Shown here piece after piece: positions 60,213 to 64,000 of a DNA stretch of 64,000 nt. This DNA is from Adiantum capillus-veneris (lineage: Eukaryota > Streptophyta > Polypodiopsida > Polypodiales > Pteridaceae). Under the pieces are notes generated by a model. That model saw only the letters and a list, made by a program, of their open reading frames with translations. It ran no database searches and was not told the origin of the DNA. The stretch is taken from assembly GCA_014529385.2 (NCBI GenBank), contig CM043945.1, positions 140,904,241-140,968,240 of the forward strand. Reading direction: 5' to 3'. The position numbers and the translations under genes are program-made. Each line of letters begins with the position of its first letter. The stretch's first letter is position 1.

Positions 60213-61238
60213 GAGGCGGTCCGGGGCGGGCAACAAGCGAGGCGACCTCTAAACACCCCTCAAGGCTCCCGTGCTGCTCAATTGGGGCTGGGGCAACCAC
60301 AAGCACAACACAACAACAAACCCACAGCCAAACCCAAACAAGATAGGGGCACCACCTAGTTATGGTATGCGAACTAGGACGCAAGAGAGATTTTGGCACA
60401 ACCAAGAAGATGCACCACACAACACACACAAACAACCTCACACCAAGACACACACAAACTGGACCAGAGAGAGCTAGAGCAAAGGGAAGAGAGAGAGAAA
60501 AGGATCTCGCGTAATACCTTATTTGTGACTTGCAAATGGAGATGGTTCGTTATGATGCTATTGTAGAACTTGTATAAAACTCACTCAATGCTTAGTGATT
60601 GCTAAACATTGCCAAAACACACACACACAGTCTTAGGGTGTGGGAGACCTCTCACCACAATACCCTCTTACAATGGACACAAAACTGGCAATGAAAAAAC
60701 ACACTAAAACACTTTCTAAAATCAAGATCAACTAATAAAAACTCAAAATACACAAGTCACCTTGAATTCACCAAACCGTATTGCACAAATGGAAGGACGA
60801 AGATTTGAACGTCGAATCACGCCTTTGATGCACCAAACCTCAATTTATTGATGATAAAGGAGCATATACAATAGTGGTTTTGAGATTTGTGAAACTCACG
60901 CTCTCTCACTTGCAATGTGTAGCTTGAAAGCTTCTCTCACACCAAGAGTGAAGCTCACAAGTGGTTGCTACACCTAAGTCTCTCCTCATGCATAGAGTGT
61001 TGGGGTGCTATGTGAGATGTTGGAGGTTGTTTTACAAGAAGGAGAGGGGCCTATTTATAGGTTGGAGACCCCTCATTAAGATTATTGGAAATCCTAATTT
61101 ACAAGCTAACAAATCAGGATTATGATTTTTTTGAATATCAAAACATTGCGGGCCTTCTTTGTCTGCTTGAGTCATGGGTGTGGGCTCAAAAGAGAGCATT
61201 ATTGATGGTAGATAAGGTGAAAGTAAGTTTTAAGGAAG

Positions 61239-61240
<2 letters not shown>
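60213..61240. other. Non-coding interval downstream of the ORF2 break
   Basis: The sequence no longer matches element D after about 60207. It is A/C-rich with CACA tracts and no recognised domain. It may be an unidentified insertion or flanking DNA joined by a deletion. Confidence 0.4.

Positions 61241-61277
<37 letters not shown>
61241..61277. repeat. (GA)n microsatellite
   Basis: 37 bp of uninterrupted GA. Confidence 0.95.
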
Positions 61278-61279
<2 letters not shown>

Positions 61280-62935
61280 ACTATACATGTCTTGAGGGGA
61301 GGTGTCTTTTATGGTTAGGTCAATGCTATTTTGTGTTAGTATGTTACTCGTTAGTAATCACTAGAAAGTTAATGTTACATTTACAATGGGTAGAGTGAGT
61401 TGATTTGATGAAGGAAGAGGGGTGAATTAAAAGAGAATCATTGAGATGGTGAAGCTTTGAAGAAGCTTGAACTCACCCTTGTGTAGATTGTGGAAAAAAT
61501 GACCGCTGGTCTTCTTCTTCTTCTTCGCTTCTTTACGCCGCCGCCACGGTTGACCACCATGATGAAAAGAGAATTTGTTGATGAAAAGTCCTCAATTTGA
61601 AGAATTTATCATGGTTAAGATGCTGAATTTTAGATATTTTTAGGAGAGGTAAATGAAATTGTAACATAGAAGCAATAGAGAGAGACATGGAGAGGGTGTA
61701 TGTATGTAGAGGTTCATAAAAGAACTATAGGGATGAGAGAGAAGGGTAATGGTGAAGAGGGTGGGAGAAGCCATGGAAATTGCAGGTTTGAGTGAGGGAA
61801 GGAGAGGGAGGGATGTGTAAGAGTGAGTAGGTGTGTGGAAGGGTGAGAGAAGACTAAGGGCTACTTGTGAGAAAAGTGGGCAGACTGGGGTCCACTCAAA
61901 AAATCATAGCTCACCGCTGGTAGCTCCAAAAATCATGAAAAAATTTGAGGTGATTATTCAGAGCATGGGCTACATTTTCTCTTTTGACCACCGCTCCAAA
62001 TTCGGAGTGGAGATAGTTGCCAAAATTCTCACCAAAAAGCCTGGTTTTTATGCCTGCAAAAGTCTTTTAGTGGCCCCCTCCTTTGTTGAATTTGTACAAT
62101 GCATCCAAGAGTGAGCCCCTCCTTTGTCATATAATAATACAAAGCATCCAAGTTGCCCTTGACCCATGCATGGAGGAGGATTATTGGTGAATAAAGAAAT
62201 ATATACGTGGTGGGACTAGTGTATGGACTATTCATGGACTTTAGCTCAATGAGCACATGGTGTTAGAATAATGAGTAAAAATAATAATAAAAATATGGAG
62301 GAGTTATGGATATGGAAAGATATTGGAATCATATGATATGGTCCCTCCTTGAATTATTTTGGGTGAAAGAGGAAAAGGTATGCAAGTAAGTAATATAATA
62401 AACGTAACCAATGAGTAGAAATAAATTTTTTGTTTTCACGAGGGTGAGGGTGAAAATGTGGGAGTGATTTGTATAAAGGAAAAATATGAGGTTAGAGTAT
62501 GTACATATTGGCAAAAAATATAATTATGGTGTAAGAGGATGAAAGAAGGTGTACATAGGTTTAATAAAACACACACCTAAGTAGAAATATTTAAATAAAA
62601 TACCAAAATAATTATAAAAAATCCCTATATCTAGGCCATATATACAATGAAATATTTACACACAAAGAGGCCATAATATACTTTTATTTTTTTATTTTTT
62701 TATTTTTTTGGCTCAACTAGCCCAGTGACTAGCTAGCTGAGGGTTTTTAAGAAGATATGGAAAAAGCCCCCTAACTCACACACCCCTATGTACAGTGAAA
62801 TGGTGGGGATAGCCATAGCGTTTGGGTGAATTTGGTAGGGTGGAGTAACTTACTATGGCAATTATGGAGAGCCGAAAAAAGGCTATCATTAGCCCCCCCC
62901 TTAGATAATGGTACATTCATGTACCATTTATCCGA
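61278..62935. other. Non-coding interval
   Basis: AT-rich with no recognised domain or repeat. The 93-codon frame at 61833-62114 has no identifiable content. Confidence 0.45.
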
Positions 62936-64000
62936 TCATAAAACATGTATATTATGTAACGTCTGTCTTTGTCTGCTCTTATCTTTGAAGAACCTTTGTT
63001 GTATGATTAAAAAACCTTGTGTGATATGGAAGGTTCTCCGAGCCAATAGCAAGATGAAATGAAGTGACGGAGTAAACCTCCTCCATTGAGAAAGTTTCCA
63101 TAAGCATCCCCCAGGATCAAAGATCTTGAAATATCTTTCCCAAAGCGAGATGTATGGTATGGAATCACTTACTGATTTCGGTTGAAGAAACTTGTAGATT
63201 TTACTGTTGTCCATCATTGCATCTATTACTATGAATGTGATATAAAAGATTGGTTGCTCTTCCTCCTGTGTAAAGTTGATGTATCTGCTACGATCTTCAA
63301 GAGCTTGTATAAGAAAATTCTTGAACTGCAGCTCATAAAATTCATTCAACCTGGGTAGGCTCATCAACAAGTAAAAAATTCTATGACCTTCACGATTTAG
63401 GAAAGCTTGATCCATGCTTCCAGCTTCTATTGGAAGATATTGCAAATAGTTTACCACATAAGTAGATAATAGACAAAAGTTTCTATTGCTTCCAATACAT
63501 TGGAAGAGAATAGATTTTGGTACTGATTGATGAAATATCCACATGTAGCAATCAACAAGTTTTTCATCTATGATGAAGACCAGAAGCATCACAATGTGCA
63601 ACCTCCATACACCAAAGAACCAAATGAAGAAGATTTGGAAACATCCGTTTATCACCAAGTATTCATGTTCTCTTCCGCTTAAGAAGGTATGGTGTCCCCG
63701 ATGAAAGGTATATGTGAAGAGAGGAGAAGTTGACCTTGAAGAGGTGAAACCCAATATGAAGATGATTGGGGCTTCAAAAGCTTGGATTTCCTTGCTAAGA
63801 GATTGTCCCATGAATGAAGATCCACCCACTAAAACACCATTGGAGAGAATGATACCCTTTTGATAGTTTCCTTTTATGATTTTATCTTTTACTACTCTCC
63901 CATGTTCTTCATCCCCTTCTAAGCCCCCCCTTTGGCAAGGTTGTAACTCCTCACATCGTACCACTTCAAAGGTTGATGGATTACTGTTTGATTTTGTGAA
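62936..64000 (-). CDS. Unrecognised open frame running off the right edge
   Basis: The frame is open from the window edge (64000) to its stop at 62936, at least 354 codons without interruption in AT-rich DNA, which is long for chance. I do not recognise the protein. Its middle is hydrophobic and aromatic (CFQIFFIWFFGVW, HIVMLLVFII), which could form one or two membrane segments. Later parts look soluble (NREGHRIFYLLMSLPRL, EDRSRYINFTQEEEQP). It could be the end of a host gene, an exon, or an accessory ORF of another retroelement. The true start lies beyond the window or at one of several internal Met codons. Confidence 0.45.
   Translation of the reverse strand, partial: FTKSNSNPSTFEVVRCEELQPCQRGGLEGDEEHGRVVKDKIIKGNYQKGIILSNGVLVGGSSFMGQSLSKEIQAFEAPIIFILGFTSSRSTSPLFTYTFHRGHHTFLSGREHEYLVINGCFQIFFIWFFGVWRLHIVMLLVFIIDEKLVDCYMWIFHQSVPKSILFQCIGSNRNFCLLSTYVVNYLQYLPIEAGSMDQAFLNREGHRIFYLLMSLPRLNEFYELQFKNFLIQALEDRSRYINFTQEEEQPIFYITFIVIDAMMDNSKIYKFLQPKSVSDSIPYISLWERYFKIFDPGGCLWKLSQWRRFTPSLHFILLLARRTFHITQGFLIIQQRFFKDKSRQRQTLHNIHVL

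Overview
This is nuclear DNA from a land plant with a large, transposon-dominated genome. I see nested and decayed LTR retrotransposons of several Ty3/gypsy lineages, Ty1/copia fragments, a hAT relic, a CACTA-like element, long CT/GA/TG/AT microsatellites, and primer-binding sites that fit a plant tRNA-Asp. I recognise no host housekeeping gene, tRNA or rRNA. The species cannot be named from the sequence; a gymnosperm, fern or other large-genome plant is as far as I would go.

Layout. 1-7529 (+): element A, a Tat-like gypsy element with a palindrome array, a pol frame closed by only three stop codons, a second RNase H, a polypurine tract and a 1.55-kb 3' LTR. 8643-10330 (+): hAT transposase relic. 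10751-15683 (-): copia element with a short 3' LTR. 16839 to beyond 20110 (-): element C, the gag and leader of a gypsy element related to element B. 21893-23230: non-autonomous CACTA-like element with TTAA flanks. 24606-26727 (-): element F, gypsy gag and protease. 28945-30119 (-): element E, gypsy gag relic. 31-36 kb: mostly non-coding, with dispersed repeats, homopolymers and a dense CCAAT cluster. 36283-37908 (-): gypsy pol relic. 38050-38450 (-): copia RT relic. 38490-41505 (+): element D, a decayed copy of an accessory ORF. 41712-42515 (-): 3' end of a chromovirus with a very short LTR. About 42520-60207 (+): element B, a giant Athila-like gypsy element. 62936-64000 (-): an unrecognised open frame running off the window.

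The main interest is element B and its relatives. B has a tRNA-Asp type PBS, a long leader, gag with an unfamiliar N-terminal domain, zinc knuckles, protease, RT, RNase H, a tandemly duplicated zinc-binding module, integrase, and then a second retropepsin-like domain in the same frame as integrase, followed by a tail of repeated Lys-Gln-Ile-Trp-type motifs. After about 2.6 kb of non-coding DNA comes a large accessory ORF (ORF2, about 970 codons, coiled-coil rich, with basic NLS-like clusters). A second diverged copy of ORF2 lies in element D.

In elements A, B and C the non-coding DNA carries arrays of 20-30 bp palindromes spaced at roughly one or two times 140 bp. The palindrome sequence differs completely between elements, while the architecture is kept. 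In B one array precedes gag and a second, with almost the same spacing pattern, precedes ORF2. This looks like a cis-acting system that co-evolves with each family. A self-recognition or anti-silencing site bound by an element-encoded protein is one hypothesis; RNA dimerisation or packaging is another. A GTGAGT donor just after the PBS and an acceptor just before the ORF2 ATG suggest that ORF2 could be made from a spliced RNA.
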